Part shown: positions 8,508 to 15,574 of the stretch, in pieces
How the letters are laid out: each line of letters starts with the position of its first letter
Numbering within the stretch: position 1 is the first letter of the stretch
Source: an uncultured bacterium
Lineage (GTDB): Bacteria; Vulcanimicrobiota; CADAWZ01
DNA: 41,882 nucleotides
Reading direction: 5' to 3'
NCBI GenBank assembly: GCA_949288455.1
Contig: CASEKF010000002.1
Location: forward strand, 1-41,882
Program-made: the position numbers and the translations under genes
The notes under the pieces: model-generated
The model's database searches: none
Told to the model about the DNA's origin: nothing
Seen by the model: only the letters and a program-made list of their open reading frames with translations

Positions 8508-9383
8508 TTGAGAGCAGATCCGAAAAAGTATATATTTAAAATATTCTTATTCGTCTTAGCGGCGTCGCTGTTATCGTTAGGGGAGGCTTGGGCTCAATCA
8601 GGCTTCGATTCGGGTTTTGCCATGCCTTCCGTTAAAGTGGATATGGACGCGATGCAGAGCGAGCCTGTGCCTATGACTTTGCAGATTTTGCTTTATTTGT
8701 CTATGCTTACTGTTCTTCCTTATCTTTTTATCTGCTGCACGTCGTTTATACGAATCAGTATAATTATTTCTTTTTTGAAAAGCAATTTAGGTTTAAGCAG
8801 GGGAGTTCCTAAACAGCTTTGGGTCGGATTAGGCTTAATGCTTACTTTGTTCGTAATGGCTCCGGTTATGACGAGAGTTGAGAAAGAGGCTTACGAGCCT
8901 TTTTTAGCTAAACGTATAACTTATTCCGTCTTCCTTCAAAGGCTTAGTCGGCCCGTTCTTGATTTTATGAGGAAAAATACGAGAACTAACGATTTAAAAC
9001 TTTTTATAAGTTTATCGGGCATTAAGCCGGATCATGCAAACTCTGGAGATAAAGCCAAGTATGTTAAGAAAGGAGGAAAATACGTCAGAACGTTATCCGC
9101 CGCTTCTCAAAAGTTTGAAAAGACTTTAAAGGATCCTCCTTTTCATATTCTTCTTGCGGCTTTTATGATCAGCGAGATGAAAACGGGCTTTTATATCGGT
9201 TTTATCATATATTTGCCTTTTTTATGCATAGATATGATAGTCGCTGCGACTCTTATGTCCATGGGTATGTTTATGCTTTCTCCTATGGGATTCTCTTTGC
9301 CTTGCAAAATGATGTGTTTCGTTATGATCGACGGATTTGAAATTCTGTGCGAAGGTCTTGTTAAAAGTTATAGGTATAACTAA
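8508..9383 (+). CDS. fliP: FliP/SctR-family export-gate membrane protein (orphan)
   Basis: A 291-residue membrane protein of the FliP/SctR family, which builds the export gate of flagellar and injectisome type III secretion with FliQ/SctS and FliR/SctT. It begins with a cleavable signal peptide, as FliP does. Family blocks are clear: SFIRISIIISFLKSNLG, then GLMLTLFVMAPVM; DLKLFISLSG; ISEMKTGFYIGFIIYLPF; and a C-terminal MSMGMFMLSPMGFSLPCKMMC. It is longer than usual because of a lysine-rich insert near residues 172-205 (GDKAKYVKKGGKY), and the normally invariant DGW near the end reads DGF. Start TTG 8508 lies 11 bases after GAGGAG. No other flagellar or type III gene is nearby, so partners must lie elsewhere if it is functional. 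Flagellar versus injectisome type cannot be decided. Confidence 0.85.
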   Translation: MRADPKKYIFKIFLFVLAASLLSLGEAWAQSGFDSGFAMPSVKVDMDAMQSEPVPMTLQILLYLSMLTVLPYLFICCTSFIRISIIISFLKSNLGLSRGVPKQLWVGLGLMLTLFVMAPVMTRVEKEAYEPFLAKRITYSVFLQRLSRPVLDFMRKNTRTNDLKLFISLSGIKPDHANSGDKAKYVKKGGKYVRTLSAASQKFEKTLKDPPFHILLAAFMISEMKTGFYIGFIIYLPFLCIDMIVAATLMSMGMFMLSPMGFSLPCKMMCFVMIDGFEILCEGLVKSYRYN

Positions 9384-9813
9384 CCAATATCTCTTAATTT
9401 TGCGAGTAGGAGTAATATATTAAAGCGTTTTTTCTTATTAAGAAGGTTGAGATTTTAAGATCTGTTTTGCTCAAGAATTTGCCGACGAATACGACGAATA
9501 TGTAGCTTGAAGTTTTATCCCTTTCTTCGATGGCGCGCGAAGGAGCGGCTTTTTTCGCCGATTACGCGAAACCTTTTCAGGATAATGCGACGAAGTTTTT
9601 TGAAGTAGAGCAATATTGTTTTTGCTTTTGCGGACGTGGCAAGGATTTCGGCTTCATTAATAGAGATCGGATAAGAATTCCCGGAGGGCTCTCTGGGTGG
9701 GCGCGCGCAACGGATTGCGTTCGGTTTTTTTAAACCGTAAACGGAGGATTTTGCTTTTAAGAGTGAGAGCCAACCGGTCGAATAATTTTAAGGCGTAGTT
9801 TCAGACTTAATAC
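9384..9813 (+). other. 430-base stretch without a convincing gene
   Basis: This gap separates fliP from the mutH-like gene. A 67-codon frame at 9530-9733 has no ribosome site, odd composition and no similarity I recognise, so I do not call it a gene. A small hairpin (CGGTTT/AAACCG, 9722-9737) follows a GC-richer patch (9670-9715), which could be the end of a short untranslated RNA or a degenerate terminator. I see no tRNA, SRP RNA, RNase P or tmRNA signature. It may be the remains of a decayed gene. Confidence 0.4.
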
Positions 9814-10482
9814 ATGAAGTTAAAAACGGCTTACAAAGTTTTGAATAAAATATCTAACGTTCCGTTTGGAGACCTTTTTTCTGCTGAGGATATGGAATTA
9901 ATCGTTAAAAACAAGGGAAAAACAGGTCAGCTTTTGGAGCTTGCTTTGGGTATGAGGCTTTCTAATTGCGGTTTGGATTTTGAAGACGGAGAGCTTAAAA
10001 CCAATAAATGCGATTCTTTTGGCAATCCTAAAGAAACAGTTTTTATCGCTCAAATTAGCGGCATGATCGACGATCTTCTTCAAGTCTATCCTTTTAAAGA
10101 CACGTATCTTTTTAAAAAGATTAGCAATATGTTATACGTTCCGGTTTGCAAAGATGGACAACCTAGCGAATGGATGTTTCTACCCGCTATTCACGTAGAT
10201 TTGTCGATGCCGGTTTACTCTGAACTTTATGAAATTTGGGCCGAAGATTATTATTCGATATGCTCGCAGTTAAAACGTCATGTAGAATCAGGAAAAGACG
10301 GGTTTATACATACTTCTAACGGCAGGCATATTCAAATAAGAAGCAAAGACGCAAAGTCGCTTTGCGGGCGATATCATCCTATTTATTCGTCTTTGTACGG
10401 ACGTTATGTATCTAATAAAAATCATGCTTTTTATTTTAAAAAACAGTTTGTCAAATATATAAGAAGAGCGTTTTGCCCTTGA
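9814..10482 (+). CDS. MutH-family DNA endonuclease (likely GATC restriction enzyme)
   Basis: A 222-residue protein that aligns by eye along its whole length with the E. coli mismatch-repair nickase MutH (229 residues) and with the MutH half of Sau3AI. Putative catalytic residues are all present: Glu42 in GKTGQLLELALG, Asp55, and Glu60-x-Lys62 in DFEDGELKTNKCD, the family's D...E-x-K centre. The loop between Asp55 and Glu60 is two residues shorter than in MutH. The conserved C-terminal block (GRHIQIRSKDAKS ... AFYFKKQFVKYI) is also intact. MutH and Sau3AI both act at GATC. The next gene is a DpnA-like GATC methylase, so a restriction role is more likely than mismatch repair. ATG 9814 lacks a clear ribosome site. 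Confidence 0.8.
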   Translation: MKLKTAYKVLNKISNVPFGDLFSAEDMELIVKNKGKTGQLLELALGMRLSNCGLDFEDGELKTNKCDSFGNPKETVFIAQISGMIDDLLQVYPFKDTYLFKKISNMLYVPVCKDGQPSEWMFLPAIHVDLSMPVYSELYEIWAEDYYSICSQLKRHVESGKDGFIHTSNGRHIQIRSKDAKSLCGRYHPIYSSLYGRYVSNKNHAFYFKKQFVKYIRRAFCP

Positions 10483-10549
10483 TTTTTGCTTTTTGAGATT
10501 TTAGGCTTATATTAAGCTTCTTTATATACTTGATGTTCTATATATATTT

Positions 10550-11344
10550 ATGCTTTCTTTTTTTCTGAATGATACTAATCCTTTTTATATTTCTTCATCC
10601 GAGATTCTTATTTTGGGCGACGCGGCGCTTTGCCTGGATATAATACGTCCTGAGTCCATAGATATGATTTTTGCGGATCCGCCTTATTTTTTGAGCAATG
10701 GAGGCGTAACCTGTCAAGCAGGAAAAATGGTTTCGGTTAATAAGGGAGTTTGGGACGAAGGGGCTGATTTAGAAAAAAAGCATGAATTTAACCGAATTTG
10801 GATTAGAGCTTGCAGAAAAGTTCTTAAGAGGGACGGGAGCATATGGATAAGCGGGACGCTTCACAATATTTACAGTATAGGAATGGCTTTAGAGCAAGAA
10901 GGTTTTAAAATAATAAACAATATTACATGGAGAAAGACGAATCCTCCTCCGAATTTAGCTTGCAGATGTTTTACTCATAGTACCGAAACTATTTTATGGG
11001 CTCGTAAAAACGATAAAAAGGCTAAGCATGTTTTCAATTATGCTTTGATGAAGTCTGAAAACGGAGGAAAACAAATGAAAGACGTTTGGGAAGGAACGTT
11101 GACTCCTCAAAAAGAAAAAACTGAGGGAAAACATCCTACTCAGAAACCTCTTTATCTTTTAGACAGAATAATAAAAGCTTCTACCAAACCTTACGACGTA
11201 GTTTTAGATCCTTTCTGCGGAAGCTCTACCACCGGCGTAGCCGCTAAAAATCTTTGCAGGAAATATATAGGAATAGACAGCGATTTAGAGTATTTGAAAT
11301 TATCCGTTAGGCGTTTAACGTTAGAAAATAATCGCGACTGCTAG
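10550..11344 (+). CDS. dpnA: Beta-class N6-adenine DNA methyltransferase, DpnA-like (probable GATC)
   Basis: A 264-residue methyltransferase. The catalytic motif IV (DPPY, residues 43-46) precedes the AdoMet-binding motif I (DPFCGSSTTG, 220-229), the order of the beta class. Long blocks, such as FADPPYFLSNGG, KHEFNRIWIR, LHNIYSIGMALEQEGFKI and FTHSTETILWARKNDKKA, closely match the DpnA (M2.DpnII) protein of Streptococcus as I remember it, more closely than HinfI or CcrM. The long CcrM C-terminal domain is absent. DpnA-type enzymes methylate adenine in GATC and can act on single-stranded DNA. It lies 67 bases after the MutH-like gene on the same strand, so the two probably form a restriction-modification unit in which this enzyme protects host GATC sites. 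Confidence 0.9.
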   Translation: MLSFFLNDTNPFYISSSEILILGDAALCLDIIRPESIDMIFADPPYFLSNGGVTCQAGKMVSVNKGVWDEGADLEKKHEFNRIWIRACRKVLKRDGSIWISGTLHNIYSIGMALEQEGFKIINNITWRKTNPPPNLACRCFTHSTETILWARKNDKKAKHVFNYALMKSENGGKQMKDVWEGTLTPQKEKTEGKHPTQKPLYLLDRIIKASTKPYDVVLDPFCGSSTTGVAAKNLCRKYIGIDSDLEYLKLSVRRLTLENNRDC

Positions 11345-11362
11345 TCTATTTATAAATATACT

Positions 11363-12784
11363 TTAACGCGTAAGTCCGATCGCTTTTTTTAAGGCGGCCT
11401 TAGCAGTATTTAAATTAGATTCCGCTGTTATTACGTTGCTTTCGGCTCTAAGCAGCGTGTTTTGCGCGTCAAGTACGTCTAAAAGTATTCCGACTCCGGC
11501 AATGTATCTGCCTTCAGCCAGTCTATGCGCTTCTTTAGCGCTTTTTACCGCGTTTTTTGAAGTTTCCAGCGATTGTTTTGCGTTTTCAAGCTCTAAATAT
11601 GCTTGAGATATTTCCTCAATAATATCTTGCTCTGTCTGGCGTCGTCTTTCATACGCCATATTAAAATTGGCTTGAGCTTGAGTGATTTCTCCCGCTTTAT
11701 TTCCTCCGTCTAAAATAGGTACGTTTAGCGTTACGTTAGTTTGAAGGTAATTATATTGTCCTCCTAAACGCCTGTCGCGTCCAATCCATTCCGCTTGAGC
11801 GCGTATAGAAGGATTATTTAGTGTTTTGGCCGCTTTTATTTGATATTCCGCGGCTTCCATTTCAGTGGTTGCTATTAGTATTTCCGGTCTATTTTGTAAA
11901 CCTTGACAGCAAAGTTCTTCAAACGTTTGAAATTGGATTTCTTCTTCTTGATCGTCCGTTATTTCCAAGGGAGTTCGAGGATCTATGCCCATCGTTTTAG
12001 CCAAAGCTATTTTAGCTACGTTAGCTTCCGTTCTCGCTTGAGTTAAATTATACGCCGCTTCCGAGACCGCAGCCTGCGTCCTGACCGCGTCCGACGGCAG
12101 TCCTACTCCGGCGTTGTAGCGTTCTTCGGCCATTTTCATATGAGCTTTTTGATTTTCAAGATTAAGTTCATATACTTTTACAAGATATAGAAGCCTTCGA
12201 TAATTATAATATGCCGATTTAGCGTTAAACGCGGCGTCTGAAATCGAAGCGAGAAAAGCCCCCCAAGCGGCTCGCTCTTCGGCTTTGGCTTGCTCGATTA
12301 GATATTTAGTATGTTTGCCGTCGTAGATAAGCTGGGAAAGCGATAAGCCGGGAGAGTAATACGAATACTGCGAGCTTGAACTGCTTCCGGACGGGTTTGA
12401 ACCGGCTGATGGAGAGTAACCCATATATTCTAGGGTTCCGGATAAGTTAGGATATAAGGCAGATTTTATTTTTTGGATATTGCCTTGAGAATATTTTTGA
12501 GAATATTTCGCGATATTTACTTCAGGATGGAATCTCATAGCTATATCGGCCGCTTGTTGCGCCGTTAAACTTAAAATTTCGTCAAGTTCGGGCGGAGCCG
12601 GAATATCTATTTCTTTGGGATCTTTTATTGTTATTAATTCTAGCACATACTGTTCTTGACCGTCGGTATTTTTCGTTTTTTTATTTTGAGCGTAAACGCT
12701 GAGAGCAGATAATAAAAAAATCGACGAGCTGAACAAAATCAATAAGCTTATTCGTATAGCGTTTGATATGTAATTTTTAGACAT
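11363..12784 (-). CDS. TolC-family outer-membrane efflux protein
   Basis: A 473-residue outer-membrane channel protein of the OEP/TolC family. A signal peptide (to about residue 33, ending VYAQ) is followed by a spacer and then two copies of the coiled-coil/strand repeat. The first starts at LTAQQAADIAMRFHPEV, with SLSQLIYDGKHTKYLIEQAKAEERAA, and the second starts near RPEILIATTEMEAAEYQIKAAK, with LNVPILDGGNKAGEITQAQAN. It ends AEGRYIAGVGILLDVLDAQNTLLRAESN, the classic TolC end. A Ser/Tyr-rich stretch (about 125-145) interrupts the first repeat. It stands alone, convergent with the methyltransferase (18 bases between stops) and divergent from punA. No transporter is adjacent; it may serve pumps or type I exporters encoded elsewhere. 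No strong ribosome site. Confidence 0.9.
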   Translation of the reverse strand: MSKNYISNAIRISLLILFSSSIFLLSALSVYAQNKKTKNTDGQEQYVLELITIKDPKEIDIPAPPELDEILSLTAQQAADIAMRFHPEVNIAKYSQKYSQGNIQKIKSALYPNLSGTLEYMGYSPSAGSNPSGSSSSSQYSYYSPGLSLSQLIYDGKHTKYLIEQAKAEERAAWGAFLASISDAAFNAKSAYYNYRRLLYLVKVYELNLENQKAHMKMAEERYNAGVGLPSDAVRTQAAVSEAAYNLTQARTEANVAKIALAKTMGIDPRTPLEITDDQEEEIQFQTFEELCCQGLQNRPEILIATTEMEAAEYQIKAAKTLNNPSIRAQAEWIGRDRRLGGQYNYLQTNVTLNVPILDGGNKAGEITQAQANFNMAYERRRQTEQDIIEEISQAYLELENAKQSLETSKNAVKSAKEAHRLAEGRYIAGVGILLDVLDAQNTLLRAESNVITAESNLNTAKAALKKAIGLTR

Positions 12785-12805
12785 ATTTGACTGGATATTT
12801 GAACC

Positions 12806-12847
12806 TTTAATTTTTTAATTTTCAGTATATTTTAATTTTTTAATTTT
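12806..12847. repeat. Two 17-base AT-rich direct repeats, 25-base period
   Basis: TTTAATTTTTTAATTTT occurs perfectly at 12806-12822 and again at 12831-12847. The 8 bases between (CAGTATAT) hold, on the minus strand, a possible -10 box TATACT (12829-12824) for the tolC-like gene. No good -35 is seen, so the runs may act as UP-element-like or protein-binding sites. They could also be simple AT drift. Confidence 0.5.
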
Positions 12848-12873
12848 TATATTAAAGATGATATTTCCTTGTT

Positions 12874-12901
12874 TACGGCGTTTTGTATGCCGTATTTTTT
12901 T
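12874..12901 (+). terminator. Terminator-like hairpin in the punA leader region
   Basis: A 6-bp stem TACGGC (12874-12879) / GCCGTA (12889-12894) with a 9-base loop is followed at once by seven T (12895-12901). The polarity is plus-strand. No plus-strand gene ends nearby (the tolC-like gene is on the other strand), so it would stop read-through from the convergent region or a short leader RNA. Confidence 0.5.
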
Positions 12902-13000
12902 ATTTTTTTGAATTTTCGAACTTTCCGGAAGCTTGTTTTATTTAACAGGAATGCAAAAATAACAAAGCGAAAATAATAAATAAAATAATATTTTTCAATT

Positions 13001-13028
13001 TTGACGTTAACTCGTAAGAGCGTATGTT
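13001..13028 (+). promoter_or_regulatory. Candidate sigma70-type promoter for punA-pdp
   Basis: TTGACG (13001-13006), 16-base spacer, TATGTT (13023-13028), preceded by a long A/T-rich run that could act as an UP element. It lies about 80 bases before the punA start. Sequence match only. Confidence 0.4.
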
Positions 13029-13111
13029 TTCTCTGGCCATTTTAAAAGAGGTTTAGCTGGGATAAAACTGCCGGCATACGTTAAAACAATTTTAGCTAAG
13101 GAGAACTTTAT

Positions 13112-13927
13112 ATGAAGACATTGAGAGATAAAGTTAAAGAGAGCGCAAGTTTCATAAAGGCAAAGCTGGACGTTTTGCCTGAAGTTGGAATGGTTCTTGG
13201 ATCTGGACTTGGAGTTCTTGCCGAAGAAGTTGAGGATCCGATATCCATAGATTATCAAGAAATTCCTAATTTTCCTGTTTCTACTGTTAAAGGGCATTCG
13301 GGATGTCTTGTCATTGGAAAAATGGAAGGTAAAAACGTGCTTATTCAAAAGGGCAGATGGCATTATTATGAAGGTTATTCTATGGAACAGGTCGTTTTTT
13401 GTATACGAGTTATGCGCGAACTTGGCATTACGAAGCTTTTTGTCACTAACGCTGCAGGCGGGATAAACCCTCTTTTTGTCCCTGGAGATTTGATGGTGAT
13501 TTCTGACCATGTAAATATGATGGGAACTAATCCTCTTATTGGTCCTAACGACGATTATTTTGGCACAAGATTTCCTGATTTAAGCAAAGCTTATGATCCG
13601 GATTACAGAGCTCTGGCCGTTAAATGCGCCGCAGAGTTAGGATATCGAGTGCATGAGGGAGTTTATTTAGGCTTGACCGGGCCAAGTTATGAAACTCAGG
13701 CTGAATTGAGAATGTTTCAAAGATGGGGATTAGACGCCGTAGGTATGTCTACCGTTCCGGAAGTAATAGCCGCCGTTCATTGCGGAATGAGAGTTGTAGG
13801 AATATCATGCATAACGAATATTTTTATTCCCGGCAAAGCTGCGGATCATAAAGAAGTATTGGATGCGGCTGAATCGGTAAAGCCGTTTTTTAAACGTTTA
13901 ACTCGTCAAATTGTGTCGAGAATGTAA
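13112..13927 (+). CDS. punA: Purine nucleoside phosphorylase (trimeric, 6-oxopurine type)
   Basis: A 271-residue cytoplasmic enzyme that splits inosine and guanosine (and deoxy forms) with phosphate to the free base and (deoxy)ribose-1-phosphate, in purine salvage. Family marks in order: VLGSGLGVLAEEV (phosphate loop), FPVSTVKGHSG, GRWHYYEGYSM, FVTNAAGGINP, YLGLTGPSYETQAE, VGMSTVPEVIAAVHCG and SCITN near the end. The Asn in the last motif is the residue that selects 6-oxopurines in the trimeric class. Ribosome site AAGGAG just upstream. It is followed 23 bases later by the pyrimidine enzyme, so the pair covers nucleoside salvage in both classes. Confidence 0.95.
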   Translation: MKTLRDKVKESASFIKAKLDVLPEVGMVLGSGLGVLAEEVEDPISIDYQEIPNFPVSTVKGHSGCLVIGKMEGKNVLIQKGRWHYYEGYSMEQVVFCIRVMRELGITKLFVTNAAGGINPLFVPGDLMVISDHVNMMGTNPLIGPNDDYFGTRFPDLSKAYDPDYRALAVKCAAELGYRVHEGVYLGLTGPSYETQAELRMFQRWGLDAVGMSTVPEVIAAVHCGMRVVGISCITNIFIPGKAADHKEVLDAAESVKPFFKRLTRQIVSRM

Positions 13928-13950
13928 GAATATAGGAGGAGCTAACTGTT

Positions 13951-15255
13951 ATGACCCCTTACGACATTATTATGAAGAAAAGAGACGGCGGAGTTCTCTC
14001 TAAAGACGAGATTGAATATATGGTGTTCGGCTATACTAAAGGGTTGATTCCGGATTATCAGATGAGCGCGTTTCTGATGGCTGTCTTTATTAAAGGCATG
14101 ACTGACGAGGAAACGAAAAATATAACGGTAGCAATGACAGAGTCAGGGGATAAAGTCGATTTGTCTTCCATTGATGGAATAAAAGTTGACAAGCATAGTA
14201 CCGGCGGAGTAGGAGATACTACGACTTTACTTATAGGCCCTATAGTGGCCGCAGTGGGATTAAAATTTGCTAAAATGTCCGGAAGAGGCCTTGGACATAC
14301 GGGAGGCACTATCGATAAATTAGAATCTATACCAGGTTATAGAACGTCGCTGTCTGAATCGGAGTTTATAGAGCAGGTAAAGCGTATTGGCCTTTCCGTT
14401 ATAAGTTCTACCGGAGATATAGCTCCTGCAGATAAAAAAATGTACGCATTGCGCGACGTGACTGCGACCGTGGATTCAATTCCTCTTATAGCAGGTTCGA
14501 TAATGTCTAAGAAATTGGCTTCCGGAGCCGACGTTATTCTTCTTGACGTTAAAGCCGGAGGCGGAGCTTTTATGAAAACTCTTCCGGAAGCGTTTAAGCT
14601 TGCCGAGGCGTTAGTCGATATAGGGCGCCTTGCGGGAAAGAAAACAAGAGCCGTTATAACGGATATGGATCAACCCTTAAATACCCATATAGGTAACGCT
14701 CTTGAAGTTAAAGAAGTGTTCGAAATTCTTTCGGGCAAGCGTAAGGACAGCGCTTTGAGAGAAATTTCCGTCGCGCTTTCCGCGCATCTTATAGTTATGG
14801 CCGGTCTGACGGAATCGTTCGAAGACGCTTTGGCTATGGCGGAAGATGCCTTGGAAAGCGGTAAGGCTAAAGAAAAAATGCGCGAGCTTCTTGAAGCTCA
14901 GGCCGGTTCTTCAGAAGCGTTGGATAACCTTTCTCTTCTTCCGCAAGCTCCAATCGTAAAATCTCTGAAGGCAGAGAGCGACGGTTATCTTAAATCGATA
15001 GACGTTTTGGAGCTGGGGATTGCCGCCAGAGATTTAGGCGCCGGCAGACTTACAAAAGAAGATACAATAGATCCTTCCGTTGGCCTTATCCTTTATAAAA
15101 GAGTAGGAGATAAAATTAATAAGGGCGATTTGATAGCCGACGTTCATGCGTCATGCGAAGATTTAGGCAATAAAGTTTTGGATAGATTGCGGAATTCTTT
15201 AACTATAAGCGATTGTGAAGTTAAACGCAAACCGTTAATTTTGGGAGTCGTTTGA
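13951..15255 (+). CDS. pdp: Pyrimidine-nucleoside phosphorylase
   Basis: A 434-residue enzyme that phosphorolyses thymidine, uridine and deoxyuridine to base and (deoxy)ribose-1-phosphate. It matches the Bacillus-type Pdp more closely than E. coli DeoA. Landmarks: the helical N-terminal domain (MSAFLMAVFIKGM); the phosphate site DKHSTGGVGDTTTL near residue 72; the family signature KMSGRGLGHTGGTIDKLES near 99; PADKKMYALRDVTATVDS; then DVKAGGGAFMKT. A C-terminal alpha/beta domain (residues 340-434) ends in the usual lipoyl-like fold. Strong ribosome site TAGGAGGAG. Acts as a homodimer in this family. Its stop overlaps a possible start of the S4 protein. Confidence 0.95.
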   Translation: MTPYDIIMKKRDGGVLSKDEIEYMVFGYTKGLIPDYQMSAFLMAVFIKGMTDEETKNITVAMTESGDKVDLSSIDGIKVDKHSTGGVGDTTTLLIGPIVAAVGLKFAKMSGRGLGHTGGTIDKLESIPGYRTSLSESEFIEQVKRIGLSVISSTGDIAPADKKMYALRDVTATVDSIPLIAGSIMSKKLASGADVILLDVKAGGGAFMKTLPEAFKLAEALVDIGRLAGKKTRAVITDMDQPLNTHIGNALEVKEVFEILSGKRKDSALREISVALSAHLIVMAGLTESFEDALAMAEDALESGKAKEKMRELLEAQAGSSEALDNLSLLPQAPIVKSLKAESDGYLKSIDVLELGIAARDLGAGRLTKEDTIDPSVGLILYKRVGDKINKGDLIADVHASCEDLGNKVLDRLRNSLTISDCEVKRKPLILGVV

Positions 15256-15256
15256 A

Positions 15257-15263
15257 AAGGAGG
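15257..15263 (+). promoter_or_regulatory. Ribosome binding site that sets the S4-gene start
   Basis: AAGGAGG is a full-strength Shine-Dalgarno lying just after the pdp stop. Only GTG 15276 lies downstream of it at a workable (12-base) distance in the S4 frame. An alternative TTG at 15252 lies before this site. Confidence 0.5.
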
Positions 15264-15275
15264 TCTTATAGACGG

Positions 15276-15515
15276 GTGGAAATTATTTCAATAGCTCCTT
15301 CCGAAATTCCCATAGACGGTTTGCTTATTATAAATCTTTTAGTCGAGTCTTCGATTGCCGAAACGAAAAAGGAAGCCAGACAGCTGCTTTCAAGAGGACT
15401 TGTTAAAGTCGACGAGGTTAGGGTAGGGCCTGAATTTAAGCTTATGCCGTTTTTTGGAAGCGTTATTATAGAAGCGGAAGGATTTAGAACCGTTAAATTG
15501 ATCGTCTCCGAATAA
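15276..15515 (+). CDS. Small stand-alone S4 RNA-binding protein (TyrS C-terminal-like)
   Basis: A 79-residue protein consisting of one S4 domain, the fold that binds structured RNA in ribosomal protein S4, pseudouridine synthases and tyrosyl-tRNA synthetase. The core INLLVESSIAETKKEARQLL is followed by SRGLVKVDEVRVG and a strand ending VKLIVSE. It resembles the C-terminal S4 domain of bacterial tyrosyl-tRNA synthetase (LLVExGLAxSKxEARRLI), here without the synthetase. GTG 15276 follows AAGGAGG; TTG 15252 would add eight basic residues and overlap the pdp stop as TTGA. Its RNA target is unknown. The stop codon lies inside the long hairpin. Confidence 0.8.
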   Translation: MEIISIAPSEIPIDGLLIINLLVESSIAETKKEARQLLSRGLVKVDEVRVGPEFKLMPFFGSVIIEAEGFRTVKLIVSE

Positions 15516-15573
15516 GTTTTACGACATACGAGGCTGAGGAATTTTCCTCAGCCTCGTATGTCGTAAAACTTAT
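15512..15573. repeat. 30-bp perfect inverted repeat between convergent genes
   Basis: Arms 15512-15541 and 15544-15573 are exactly complementary over 30 bases with only TT between. It sits between two convergent operons, contains the stop of the S4 gene and ends one base before the nitrilase stop. The A and T runs are on the 'wrong' sides for a standard bidirectional terminator (TTTT before, AAAA after the GC core). On the plus strand T-rich sequence (ATTATTTTTT) follows. It probably ends or stabilises both transcripts; other roles are possible. Confidence 0.9.
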
Positions 15574-15574
15574 A

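Larger units (their letters stand above)
12785..13111. other. Divergent intergenic region between tolC-like gene and punA
   Basis: About 327 very AT-rich bases between two genes read outward. It contains a 17-base direct repeat, a terminator-like hairpin and a plausible promoter for punA, each listed separately. No open reading frame here looks real. Confidence 0.6.

Noticed and set aside
9530-9733. 67-codon plus-strand frame between fliP and the MutH-like gene
   Set aside because: No ribosome site, low-likelihood composition and no recognisable domain; kept as noncoding.
9814-10482. MutH-like gene as part of a methyl-directed mismatch repair system
   Set aside because: The adjacent DpnA-like methylase and lack of mutL/mutS nearby favour restriction; not excluded.
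13007-13510. 167-codon minus-strand frame over punA
   Set aside because: It is the antisense shadow of the purine nucleoside phosphorylase gene, which has strong family motifs.
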